DNA of 64,000 bases from Dyadobacter sp. CY343 (GTDB lineage Bacteria > Bacteroidota > Bacteroidia > Cytophagales > Spirosomataceae). Location: positions 310,001 through 374,000 of the forward strand of contig NZ_JAJUXK010000001.1 in NCBI RefSeq assembly GCF_021390335.1, in the 5' to 3' direction. The notes beneath the pieces are model-generated. The model saw only the letters and a list, made by a program, of their open reading frames with translations, did no database searches and was not told the DNA's origin. A program made the position numbers and the translations under genes. Below, in pieces: positions 10,111 to 18,255 of the stretch; positions within the stretch are counted from its first letter, which is position 1; every line of letters begins with the position of its first letter.

Positions 10111-10283
10111 AATGAGTAGTTGAATGGATGATTATGGAGCTTCGGGGTAAAAAGGAATAGTCCTGCGGCCGGTTAGGGCACAGTATAAATGAATATCCTG
10201 GGCGCAATGTGCAGTTGTAAACGCACACCGATCCTGGTGGTCAATCAGTTAAATAAAATGAATGAAGGAAAACAGCGATGCTG

Positions 10284-10700
10284 TTAGAATGGGCACAGAC
10301 GGTGCAAGAAGCTGTAATAGCCGGGAAGCACGAAAGTACTTCTTGAAATAATAGGCAGAGTAACCGATTCCCGGATGATTTTCGGGAATATGGTAATGTT
10401 GTATTCAGGAGAAGCCTGATCTACGATTGTGAGAAACCGGAAACTTGAATGCCGGTGACGAAGCAGGTCGTTCAGACTTTCCTGCCACTCAAATTCATCG
10501 GCGCGAACGATCGTTAAGTTCTTCCGGATCGTATCGTCTTCAAGCACGATATCCTTCTCCCGGGTATCCTGATTCTCGTGTATTGAGAAGGTTCCGGCAC
10601 CCGCTTCCAATTTGCACGACGATACCGTTCGTTCCGCAAAAACGGGAGAAACGAGAACGTGCACAAGGCAGAAAAACAATACAAAAGTTCTTTTTATCAT
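10284..10700 (-). CDS. Hypothetical small exported protein
   Basis: I do not recognise this 138-residue protein. It opens with a good Sec signal peptide (about residues 1-22, ending SPVFA) and continues with about 116 residues holding two Cys (in SSCKLE and near the end, RLCPF) and no domain I can name. It is on the same strand as, and upstream of, the efflux operon, with about 170 bases between them, so it may share a promoter region or be independent. The upstream spacer 10701-10987 holds AT-rich sequence with two GTTAAC palindromes spaced four bases apart (10847-10862) but nothing I can assign. Confidence 0.5.
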   Translation of the reverse strand: MIKRTFVLFFCLVHVLVSPVFAERTVSSCKLEAGAGTFSIHENQDTREKDIVLEDDTIRKNLTIVRADEFEWQESLNDLLRHRHSSFRFLTIVDQASPEYNITIFPKIIRESVTLPIISRSTFVLPGYYSFLHRLCPF

Positions 10701-10987
10701 GATGCTGATTGAGATCAGTACATTAAAAAATTCATACTTTTATAATGAATTCAAGAATGATTGGAACTATTAATGCGGAATGTTAATATCATTACCTGAT
10801 AGTCCAAATGTAACAATTCAAATGTAGAATCCAAATTTAAAGTTCTGTTAACGATTGTTAACAAATTCAGATTTAAAAGAAAATGAATGCCAAACTGGTT
10901 TTCTCCAAAAAAATCATCAACTTTTAATGATTTCACCATAGAAGTTATGGGTGGGAGAAAAACGTAATAAAGTACAAAGGTCGTGCC

Positions 10988-11542
10988 ATGAAAATAAAGC
11001 CGATCCGCATCGGGCGGTTTTTACTAACTAAAATGACAGCCTCCGACGGGGAAAAGTACCATCAGCTAAGCGATGATGAGGAAGTGATGAAGTACGTAAC
11101 CGGCTACGCACTCAACCGCCAGGAGTCGGACAAAATGCTGAGCGTAATGCTGGCAGAGCACGGTGACGATACTTATTTGGGCAGGTACTTTATTGAAGAA
11201 TCGGAAACCGGCGAACTGATCGGAGCCGCGAAACTCGACCAGGTCGGTTCGGAAATTGAGATCGGGTACCGGATACAAAAAGCGCATTGGCACAAAGGGA
11301 TCGCAACGGAGATTGCAGAAGGATTGATCAGGTTTTCGAGGGGAACTTTGAATGCAAAAACAGTGATCGCTTTTGTGAATGTTGATAATGCGCCTTCTAT
11401 CCGCGTGCTTGAAAAGGCGGGAATGAAAAATGTGCAGACCATTGAAGATATTGATGAGGTCAAATACAAGTTCATTCATTCAACCCAACCAGAATCTGCG
11501 ATTGGAAAAGCGTTTCACAGCTTTTTCAAGTGGTTTAATTAG
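10988..11542 (+). CDS. GNAT family N-acetyltransferase (RimJ/RimL-like)
   Basis: The 184-residue protein shows the GNAT fold of the acetyltransferase_3 group: an N-terminal strand with RIGRFLLTKMTASDGEKYHQL, a central EIGYRIQKAHWHKGIATEIAEGL block that supplies the acetyl-CoA pyrophosphate loop, and the VDNAPSIRVLEKAGM motif near the C-terminus. It should transfer acetyl from acetyl-CoA to an amine, but the acceptor (ribosomal protein N-terminus, small amine or drug) cannot be told. It is monocistronic and converges on the HmuY-family gene. Confidence 0.88.
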   Translation: MKIKPIRIGRFLLTKMTASDGEKYHQLSDDEEVMKYVTGYALNRQESDKMLSVMLAEHGDDTYLGRYFIEESETGELIGAAKLDQVGSEIEIGYRIQKAHWHKGIATEIAEGLIRFSRGTLNAKTVIAFVNVDNAPSIRVLEKAGMKNVQTIEDIDEVKYKFIHSTQPESAIGKAFHSFFKWFN

Positions 11543-11562
11543 AAAAATAAGTAGTTCTGCTA

Positions 11563-12135
11563 TCAATACTTCCCTTCCGCGTCTGCCATGGAATACCTAA
11601 AAGTGTAGTAGCTGGATTCTTCTGTCGGAACATCTTCCGGCGCTCCTTTGTAGTAGCTGATAATTTCAACCTTGACAAATTTCCCTTCCGCGATCTTCAA
11701 CAGAATAGTTCTTCCCAGAATCGGCAGAATTGCATGCACGCTCATATCGTATTTGTACCACGAATTTCCGCTTCCGCCCGGAATAGCAAATCCTGCGTCG
11801 CTGTCAGATTTATAACCATCTTTGGGTGCTTCTGTAACCGATGCGAAAGGTTTTTCAACAACGATTGCGCCAGCCTGGCCCGGGCCGCTGGTGCCGCTAT
11901 TTATCGCAATAGTCGTTTTGCTGAATGCAATATCCCATTTTGTCGATTTAGCCTCACTCGCCGGTACCTCTTTTCCGGTAGCAAAACTGAAATAGCTGTA
12001 AGGCGTCGCATTTGCATTGAGATCTTTTACTACTATAATTTCCGCAGCAGCATTATGATCAGGAGCATGCAGGTTTGAGTCGGGCATATACAAGGTAGAA
12101 GTGAGAAGTGAAATGGACAATATCAGAATCTTCAT
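11563..12135 (-). CDS. HmuY-family haem-binding-like secreted protein (short)
   Basis: This protein of about 190 residues starts at 12135 (MKILILSISLLTS, a signal peptide). A start nine bases upstream is possible. The body has the HmuY family pattern: a strand with YSYFSFATGKEVPASEA, then KWDIAFSKTTIAINSGTSGPGQAG, and the C-terminal FVKVEIISYYKGAPED followed by YTFRYS. HmuY proteins bind haem or related ligands outside the cell and pass them to a TonB receptor. It is the third gene of the receptor operon but is separated from the longer HmuY gene by a hairpin with a T-tract, so its expression may be lower than that of its neighbours. Confidence 0.85.
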   Translation of the reverse strand: MKILILSISLLTSTLYMPDSNLHAPDHNAAAEIIVVKDLNANATPYSYFSFATGKEVPASEAKSTKWDIAFSKTTIAINSGTSGPGQAGAIVVEKPFASVTEAPKDGYKSDSDAGFAIPGGSGNSWYKYDMSVHAILPILGRTILLKIAEGKFVKVEIISYYKGAPEDVPTEESSYYTFRYSMADAEGKY

Positions 12136-12157
12136 AGAAAACAATTTTTGAATTTAT

Positions 12158-12191
12158 AAAAAAACAGGGGCGCACGCAAAGTAACGCCCCT
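12158..12191 (-). terminator. Terminator or attenuator between the two HmuY-family genes
   Basis: On the minus strand the arms AGGGGCG (12191-12185) and CGCCCCT (12172-12166) flank a 12-base loop and are followed by a G-free T-run (complement of the A-run at 12158-12164). It directly follows the stop of the long HmuY gene and precedes the short one, so it should let only part of the transcripts through. Confidence 0.7.
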
Positions 12192-12201
12192 ATTGAATGT
12201 T

Positions 12202-13596
12202 TTAAACGCCTTTTTTAACCAGCTTGTATTCCAGTTTCGGCTTGCCGCGCTCGCCGCTGTCGCTTGGATGGAAGCTTACAAAACGCAGCTTGTAAATGTT
12301 GCCCGCAGGATCTTTGATCAGGTAAAAACGATCCGTTTTCACACCCACAGTTCCACCCGAAGTTACCCGCCATTTCGAACCGATCGCATCCGCATCTTTT
12401 GAGAAAGTGATGCCGGTCAGATTAGTTTCTGCGAATGCATCATAAGTAGCAGTAGTAGTCAAAACTTCCGCAGATTCTACATTAGCCTGTTTGTTGGTAA
12501 AAACCAGGTCCGAAAATCCGTAAGGAATCAGGCCGGTGCCGAAATTGGTGTAATACATACTATATCCCCATTGCAGATCCCAGCGATCTTTGGCAGGCTC
12601 CACATCCACGGTAGCGCCTTTTTCAAGCGATACATATTCAAAATTCAAAGTTGCGTCTTTCGCCACATCAAGCGTTTTGAATGTGGTTTCATTCAACTTC
12701 GCATATTGGACCGAGTACCCTGTTCCTTTACGTAAAATGCGGATTTTGTAAAGCTGATCAGCCGGCAAAACCGTAGCTGAACCTCCTTTGCGGTTTAATA
12801 CGTATACTTTATTGTCCGCGTCAGTTGCGGAAATTTCTTTGATTACCGTTTTGGTTAAATCCCCTTTTGCATCGTCAACCAATGCCAGCTTCCCCATTCC
12901 CTGGCCCACTGCAAGTGAGTCGGCAACCAGATCTTTGTCGGTAACTGTATTAATATCCGTTTTGTTGATCATCAATGCAGAAGCGCCATTTGTTCCGTTG
13001 ATAGTCACACGGAAATCGGCGCCGCTGTAAAATCCGAGGTCCCAGCTGTCGCGGAGAACGGCGGTTTGTACATTGGAACTCAGATCAAGAAAAACTGAAT
13101 TGGCTGCACTGCTGCCGGGCTCTGCGCCCGCGATCCCATTCAATTGAATACTGGTACCTTCGGAAATGATCGCCTTAAAGCTCAGTTTCAGATCTGTCGC
13201 AGTACCTACCAATGCAGGTGCACCAACTGAGATAACTTTAAAGGCAATGCTTTCGTCACCATCAAGCAATACACCCGCTTTCTTGGCCACTTTAAAAGAT
13301 ACAGAAGACTGGCCCGCCGGTACTGATAATGCAATCGCATTGTTGGCCACAGCCGGTGTGGTGGTAAATTCGGTATTGTAAGTCAGTTGCGTAGGCGTCA
13401 CCGAAACGGTAATAGGAGTAACCACGTCCACGGCCCGAGAAAGGATAATTTTCACTTCCGTTTCTTCCCCTTCAAAACCTTTTTCGGCACTTTCAAACCC
13501 GGCTACGTTGTCAGGAAGCGGTGGTTCTTCATCGGTACACGCATTAAAACTTCCTAGAAATGCAATCAGCAACAGCGATTTGGCTATTTTCTTCAT
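12202..13596 (-). CDS. HmuY-family lipoprotein with N-terminal beta-sandwich domain
   Basis: The 464-residue protein has a lipoprotein signal with lipobox FNAC (about residues 17-20), a Calx-beta or Ig-like segment (about 30-145), and then two HmuY-type halves (about 150-300 and 305-460). Each half repeats the family plan: DSWDLGFYSGADFRVTING and KDRWDLQWGYSMYYTN as the WDL motif, and YKIRILRKG and YKLRFVSFHP as the C-terminal strand. It sits 31 bases behind the TonB receptor, the classic partner position. The internal duplication and extra N-terminal domain make it more than twice the length of a plain HmuY. Haem as ligand is inferred from the family. Confidence 0.88.
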   Translation of the reverse strand: MKKIAKSLLLIAFLGSFNACTDEEPPLPDNVAGFESAEKGFEGEETEVKIILSRAVDVVTPITVSVTPTQLTYNTEFTTTPAVANNAIALSVPAGQSSVSFKVAKKAGVLLDGDESIAFKVISVGAPALVGTATDLKLSFKAIISEGTSIQLNGIAGAEPGSSAANSVFLDLSSNVQTAVLRDSWDLGFYSGADFRVTINGTNGASALMINKTDINTVTDKDLVADSLAVGQGMGKLALVDDAKGDLTKTVIKEISATDADNKVYVLNRKGGSATVLPADQLYKIRILRKGTGYSVQYAKLNETTFKTLDVAKDATLNFEYVSLEKGATVDVEPAKDRWDLQWGYSMYYTNFGTGLIPYGFSDLVFTNKQANVESAEVLTTTATYDAFAETNLTGITFSKDADAIGSKWRVTSGGTVGVKTDRFYLIKDPAGNIYKLRFVSFHPSDSGERGKPKLEYKLVKKGV

Positions 13597-13627
13597 CTTG
13601 ATTTGATTTATGTAAAAAGGGTATTTG

Positions 13628-15688
13628 TTAATTTTTTGACCACTGGATATTCAACCCGAGAAACCAAGACCGGCCGTAGGACATCGGTACTGCGCCGCCG
13701 GTACTGTGCGCCCCGCCGGTATCGGTTGAGGTATTATTGAGGGTAGTAACATTGAAGAGATTCCGCGCGCCGGCGAGCAGGTTCACGTATTTACCGAAAG
13801 ACTTATTAACCGTCAGATCGGCGGTGTGAAAGCCCTGTGTCTCAGCCAGGTTTACGTTGATCAGGTCCGCAGATTCGTAGTTAGGCCGCTTGCCGGAGTA
13901 TTTATAAAAAAGGTTAACCCCTGCACGGATCCTGGTGAAAGTATAAAGCAAGTTTGCATTGATTTCCGGAGACCATTGAAATTGCGGCAGCTCGCCATAA
14001 AGCTCAGGATCGGCCGAAAACTGATTGTATCTTCCAATATAACTTCCCCCTATACTTGCCTGAATATGTTTGATAAACAGCTTATTATCAATCGTGAAAC
14101 CTGTGGTTTTGAATAAATGCACATTGAGGTAAGTTGTCCTGCTGGCATTTTGCGGGTCCAGCGCCAGGTCGATCAGGTCATTGAAAATGTTGTAAAAACC
14201 GCCGAGCGTAGAAGTAAGGCGGAAATGCGGCCGCGTAGCTGCCTGCCACGCCAGAAACGAATTGAAGCTATTTGAATTTTCTGCTTTGAGGTTCGTATTT
14301 CCGTGAATCGAATGCGACGCGTCTACAAAATCAAAATACAATTCACGCAGTGCAGGTGAGCGGAAACCACGGGCATAGCCGAAGCGGAAGTCCAGGGTTT
14401 TTGACAGCGTCAGTTTTCCATTCAAGGAAGGAACTACCGGTGGCGCGTCGTAAACTGAATTTTTGAGAAAACGTAGTCCCGGAGTAAGTCGCAACACTTC
14501 GCCCACTTTGATTTCGGGAGCTATAAACACAGCATATTCCGCAATACTCGGAGAGCCTGAAATCCTTGCGCCAGAGCTTCCATTATCCGAAAAATCGATC
14601 CCGGACATAATGGAAAACGCATTCGACACTTTATAAAAAGCAGTTCCCCTGAAAAATGTGGTCGTGAAAATAGACTTATCCTGCGAGCCCGGTTCGAGCG
14701 ACAAAGTGCGGCGGTCGTTTGCATCAACGTTCGTGCTGAGTGTTCTTCGCGAGTAGTCTGTGTAGGAAAGTACGCCATTCAGGTTCAGTTTTTCATTTAT
14801 CTTCAACTCAGACTGTACCTGGTGAAACCATCGCTTGGAAGTGTAATCCTTATCGCCTGCGATCTGTGTATAAATATTCCTTTTTCCGAAGTACCGGATC
14901 GTTTCGTCGGCTCCATTGAAACGGTACCAGATATTCCATTTGCTGCCCTGGTAGCGCGCGCCGGCGGTATAAAGCATTTGTTCTTTGGGCATCCAGTCCT
15001 TTTCGCGCCCGACGGATTTCCCCTGCCAGCCGCCAAAATTATTTCTGGAAACATTTCCTGAAAATTGCAGACGCTGATTCTGCCAGGTTAAGCCGAGACT
15101 CTGATTATGAGTACCTTTTTTGTCAAATGCATTGTATTCTTTTCCCGCAGTTTCTTCCTGCAACCGCGCACTCAGGATCAGATTGGATCCGGAATGCCCT
15201 TTTTTAGTAATAATATTGATCACTCCGGCCAGCGCGTCAGTACCGTACATCACCGACATGGGCCCTTCGACGATCTCTATACGTTCAATGCTATTGATAT
15301 CAATCTGCCCCAAACTCTCCCGCGTACTGCCGCGATCCACCATCGGAATTCCGTCCAGAAGGATCTTGACATTTTGCCCCGACATGCCCATTAACTGAAT
15401 ATCGCTGGTGCCTAATGTGAGGTCATTGGAAAAGCGGATACCCAATTCGGTGTTTAAAACCGTTTGCAGATTAGTCGCGCCCCGCATCCGGATCCGTTCG
15501 CTGTCGATCGTGCGAACCTGGTAAACGGAGTTTCTAAGTGATTGCGGTTCAAATTGTCCGGTAACCACCATTTCCATTAGCTGAATAGGGTTCTCGGCTG
15601 TTTTCTCTTCAATGACACCTTCTTCTGTTTGCGCCCAAACGCTTGCTGTACAGATCACCAGACATACCAGGGTAAAGATTGATCTCAT
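13628..15688 (-). CDS. TonB-dependent outer-membrane receptor, haem/iron type (HmuR-like)
   Basis: This 686-residue protein has a signal peptide (about 1-19, ending VWAQ), a plug domain (about 45-155) with LQTVLNTELGIRF, NVKILLDGIPMVDRG and the VEGPMSVMYGTDALAGVINI motif, and a 22-strand barrel ending with an aromatic C-terminal strand (SWFLGLNIQWSKN). It imports a ligand across the outer membrane using TonB energy. It heads an operon with two HmuY-family genes, which points to haem or a similar iron source. Two TTTAGACTAA boxes in its promoter suggest control by the DtxR-type metal regulator encoded at 46 kb. No TonB box could be defined with confidence. Confidence 0.93.
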   Translation of the reverse strand: MRSIFTLVCLVICTASVWAQTEEGVIEEKTAENPIQLMEMVVTGQFEPQSLRNSVYQVRTIDSERIRMRGATNLQTVLNTELGIRFSNDLTLGTSDIQLMGMSGQNVKILLDGIPMVDRGSTRESLGQIDINSIERIEIVEGPMSVMYGTDALAGVINIITKKGHSGSNLILSARLQEETAGKEYNAFDKKGTHNQSLGLTWQNQRLQFSGNVSRNNFGGWQGKSVGREKDWMPKEQMLYTAGARYQGSKWNIWYRFNGADETIRYFGKRNIYTQIAGDKDYTSKRWFHQVQSELKINEKLNLNGVLSYTDYSRRTLSTNVDANDRRTLSLEPGSQDKSIFTTTFFRGTAFYKVSNAFSIMSGIDFSDNGSSGARISGSPSIAEYAVFIAPEIKVGEVLRLTPGLRFLKNSVYDAPPVVPSLNGKLTLSKTLDFRFGYARGFRSPALRELYFDFVDASHSIHGNTNLKAENSNSFNSFLAWQAATRPHFRLTSTLGGFYNIFNDLIDLALDPQNASRTTYLNVHLFKTTGFTIDNKLFIKHIQASIGGSYIGRYNQFSADPELYGELPQFQWSPEINANLLYTFTRIRAGVNLFYKYSGKRPNYESADLINVNLAETQGFHTADLTVNKSFGKYVNLLAGARNLFNVTTLNNTSTDTGGAHSTGGAVPMSYGRSWFLGLNIQWSKN

Positions 15689-15697
15689 TGAAGGATT

Positions 15698-15750
15698 ATT
15701 TAGACTAATTATGAATACAAAGTAAATGTATTATTTAGACTAAATACAAA
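15698..15750 (-). promoter_or_regulatory. Promoter and two metal-regulator boxes of the haem receptor operon
   Basis: Two copies of ATTTAGACTAA(A)T lie at 15698-15709 and 15733-15745, 35 bases apart; the second is a 13-base palindrome with one central base. On the minus strand a TTTG (15750-15747) and a near -7 element TTACTTTG (15725-15718) are 21 bases apart. Box two falls between these elements and box one falls near the predicted transcription start, about 10 bases before the ATG at 15688. The half-site matches the palindrome at mntH/mntR, so binding should repress the operon when metal is plentiful (inference). Confidence 0.65.
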
Positions 15751-15827
15751 TTAACGTACAAGAAATAAATTCGGACCTGTAATAAGGTCCAAAATGACGG
15801 GTAGTGATTAGGAAATCGGGTAGAAGG

Positions 15828-16364
15828 CTATTTAATGGTAGCTTCGAGATTCACGGTCACGATATCTTTCAGTTTCCAGTCCTTCTCACCGATCTTGTAA
15901 TCAAGCCGGTTGACCTCGAAAGTACTGGTGAGCAGGTAGCTGCCATCTGCATTCTTTTTTGCTTCAAAAGGCAGGGTAACGGTCTTGGAAACGTCGCGGA
16001 TGGAAAGTGTGCCGGTAGCCTGGTATTTCGCTCCGCGCTTCTCGACTTTGGAAGATTTGAAATGGATATTCGGATGCTTTTCGACATAAAAATACTTGTC
16101 GCTTTTCATGTCCTTGTCGCGGGTGTTGCTCTTGGTATCGAAGGTATTAGCCGCAATTTTAATATCGAATGAAGCATTCTCGGGGTTCTTTTCATTAAAA
16201 ACGGCAGTCCCCGTCGGCGCGGCGAAAGTACCGTTACAGGTTCCCATGATAAACTTCACACTGAATTTCGTAGAGCCGGAAATGATTTTGGAAGTCTGTG
16301 CCGACACAAGACTGGAAACAAGAAAGAATGCAAGTAAGAAAAGTCCGTTTTTGAGCGAGCGCAT
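15828..16364 (-). CDS. YceI family periplasmic protein
   Basis: The 178-residue protein has a signal peptide (about 1-22, ending VSAQ) and the YceI lipocalin-like barrel, which in studied members binds isoprenoid or other long lipids. Family marks are FSVKFIMGTCNGTF near the start, the ASFDIKIAANTFDTKSNTRD block with the DxH-like KHPNIHFKS, and GTLSIRDVSKTVTLPF. The substrate here is unknown. It lies between the haem receptor promoter and a small unknown gene that is on the same strand 24 bases upstream, so the two may be cotranscribed. Confidence 0.9.
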   Translation of the reverse strand: MRSLKNGLFLLAFFLVSSLVSAQTSKIISGSTKFSVKFIMGTCNGTFAAPTGTAVFNEKNPENASFDIKIAANTFDTKSNTRDKDMKSDKYFYVEKHPNIHFKSSKVEKRGAKYQATGTLSIRDVSKTVTLPFEAKKNADGSYLLTSTFEVNRLDYKIGEKDWKLKDIVTVNLEATIK

Positions 16365-16388
16365 GCAAGTGTTGTTGATGTTGTCCGA

Positions 16389-16727
16389 CTATTTTTCTTC
16401 CAGCAAAGATTCTCCAAAAGACTGGTCTCCCGAAGTCCATTGCCATTTTTCATGCATACGTAATTTTCCATTCGGAAGTTGCTCGGGAGTAGATTTACAG
16501 ATGCCCGTCGTGATTTCGCCTTTGTCGTTCACCTGGTGATAGCGCATATCCAGCTTTCCCTGTTCATCCACAATTGCAATCAAATGCCCGCTTTTGATCC
16601 GCCCGCCCGAATAGGTTGACGTCACAATATTTCCGGTTTGCTTATAAATGAAATGCATTTCCAGATCCACTTCCCCATTTTCAGAATTAGATAACGGGAA
16701 GAAAACCTTGTTGTCGTAATTGATCAT
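16389..16727 (-). CDS. Small conserved protein of unknown function (lipocalin-like pattern)
   Basis: The 112-residue cytosolic protein has no signal peptide. Its order of strands (VDLEMHFIYKQTGNIVTSTYSGGRIKSGHLIAI, then LDMRYHQVN and GICKSTPEQLPNGKLRMHEKWQW) matches a small family often labelled n-acetylglutamate synthase in databases. That label is very likely wrong, because no GNAT motif is present; the pattern looks more like a small beta-barrel. It is directly upstream of the yceI gene on the same strand. Confidence 0.75.
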   Translation of the reverse strand: MINYDNKVFFPLSNSENGEVDLEMHFIYKQTGNIVTSTYSGGRIKSGHLIAIVDEQGKLDMRYHQVNDKGEITTGICKSTPEQLPNGKLRMHEKWQWTSGDQSFGESLLEEK

Positions 16728-16734
16728 ATTTCAA

Positions 16735-16778
16735 AAAATGGTCTTTATCATCCCTAATGTAGCGATAAAGACCATTTT
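16735..16778 (-). terminator. Terminator after the VOC-family gene
   Basis: The arms 16735-16749 and 16764-16778 (AAAATGGTCTTTATC and its complement) are 15-base perfect complements with a 14-base loop. On the minus strand the stem runs into a short T-run. It separates the VOC gene from the small gene downstream. Confidence 0.75.
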
Positions 16779-16782
16779 CAGA

Positions 16783-17169
16783 TCATATAACCGCAGTAAT
16801 CCACCACACATTTCCGCAAGGATCAGCTACGCCGCAGCTCCGGCCATAATCCTGGTCAGCCGGTTCCATTACACTTTCGCCGCCCGATTCGAGTGCTTTA
16901 TTGTAGATATCGTCCGCATTTTCAACGTATACAAACATATGCGCAGGTTTAGGAGCCCACTCAGCGCGGCTGTCACAAAACATAATCGTACTCTCGCCGA
17001 TTGAGACCTCGGAATGCTTGATCAGGCTCGGATCGTCGTCCTGGAAATGGACTGAAGAAACCGTCGCGGCAAATACAGTTTCGGTGAAATCCTTGAACCT
17101 GGATGCATTTTCCAGCATTAAATAAGGCATTACGGTCTGGTGGCCATTTGGAATTTTGATCGTGCTCAT
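16783..17169 (-). CDS. VOC family protein (glyoxalase/PhnB-like)
   Basis: The start at 17169 gives MSTIKIPNGHQTVMPYLM, about 128 residues; a start 27 bases upstream adds nine polar residues. The fold is the PhnB/glyoxalase type: the YLMLENASRFKDFTETVFAA repeat half, then AHMFVYVENADDIYNKALESGGESVMEPADQDYGRSCGVADPCGNVWWI, which is the usual second half. Metal-dependent members carry His and Glu ligands; only some are evident here, so a catalytic role is uncertain. It may form a unit with the AraC gene directly upstream. Confidence 0.85.
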   Translation of the reverse strand: MSTIKIPNGHQTVMPYLMLENASRFKDFTETVFAATVSSVHFQDDDPSLIKHSEVSIGESTIMFCDSRAEWAPKPAHMFVYVENADDIYNKALESGGESVMEPADQDYGRSCGVADPCGNVWWITAVI

Positions 17170-17238
17170 GCTATTTCTATTGTTTGTTTGAGACAAATGT
17201 AAAGTGGCTGTTAAAGCTGAAATTGGAAAAACACGACA

Positions 17239-18048
17239 TCATACATCACGATATTCAGTCGCCTCCGAATTGCCTGAAAAATACCGTCCCGGGTGCTCGC
17301 CGGAGAAGGTTTTGAAGTCGTGGATAAAATGCGATTGATCATAATAACCAGCTTCGTAGGCAATCTCGGTCAGCGACTTTTCTTTATCTCCATACGCATT
17401 CATAGCGGCGTGAAACCTGATAATGCGTGAAAAAAGCTTGGGGCTGAATCCTGAAAAAGCCTTGAATTTCCTTTCAAACTGCCTCGTAGACAATGCATTC
17501 CGCTGCGCAAGTTCGGTAACACTGGTCAGTCCGTTACTTTGGATAATCTGGCTGATCATAGCAAATGCGGCGGGCTCCGGCTGCGCGTTTCTGGTCAGGC
17601 ACCCTCGCATAAACTGGCACATTATCGTAATCCTGACCTGATTATTTTCCGCCAGCATTATTTTTTCTTCCAGCTCTAAGCCCTTCTTTCCCAGCATACT
17701 ATGCAGGTCAGGCATTTCATTGACGGTTTCAATTGTTGGCATTCCAAATAACGCCGGCACTGCAAAAGGGTAGAGGTACACACCAAAAATGCCAAAATCC
17801 TCGCTGATACGAAACCGCCGGTAAAGCGAGCTTGGACCAGTCAAGCCGGCAATGAAAGATAATTCTGCATTCCCGGCCCGGTCAATTTCGTCGAACCTGC
17901 CTTTGTAATGGAATACGAGCTCGGGAAATCCGTCAGCCAGTGTTTTATGGAAATAGGGTTTTTCTGCGGATACTTCATGTTCCAGCACCCAGAAACACTT
18001 CACGAACGGAGCTAGGTCTGGCGGGGGCAAAATGGTGTAGTATTGCAT
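17239..18048 (-). CDS. AraC family transcriptional regulator
   Basis: The 269-residue protein has an N-terminal sensor domain of the type often called DUF6597 (PPPDLAPFVKCFWVLEHE to about residue 150) and a C-terminal double helix-turn-helix DNA-binding domain (about 165-262): LTSVTELAQRNALSTRQFERKFKAFSG, then KSLTEIAYEAGYYDQSHFIHDFKTFSGEHPGRY. The neighbouring VOC gene is 69 bases downstream and is a likely target or operon partner (inference from adjacency). The effector is unknown. Confidence 0.92.
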   Translation of the reverse strand: MQYYTILPPPDLAPFVKCFWVLEHEVSAEKPYFHKTLADGFPELVFHYKGRFDEIDRAGNAELSFIAGLTGPSSLYRRFRISEDFGIFGVYLYPFAVPALFGMPTIETVNEMPDLHSMLGKKGLELEEKIMLAENNQVRITIMCQFMRGCLTRNAQPEPAAFAMISQIIQSNGLTSVTELAQRNALSTRQFERKFKAFSGFSPKLFSRIIRFHAAMNAYGDKEKSLTEIAYEAGYYDQSHFIHDFKTFSGEHPGRYFSGNSEATEYRDV

Positions 18049-18255
18049 GGGAGCTGCTGCAATTTTGTGTTAATCTACTATTCCTATATATTTAAGAGAA
18101 TATCATTATTAAATGATTTGAAATTTATATTTTTGAAATCTCTTTAATACATTTGATCAGTAATTTGCCACTTGAAAATGTTCGGCAATGCCACTGAAAA
18201 CGTTGAGTTTATCAGTATTATAGTCTAATTGATTACCTATATACTCAGTTTCTGT

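Noticed and set aside
16389-16727. N-acetylglutamate synthase function for the 112-residue protein
   Set aside because: The database-style label is not supported by any GNAT motif in the sequence.
18221-18230. TAGTCTAATT before the cupin gene as a metal box
   Set aside because: Only one half-site resembles the palindrome; the left arm does not match, so it was not counted.
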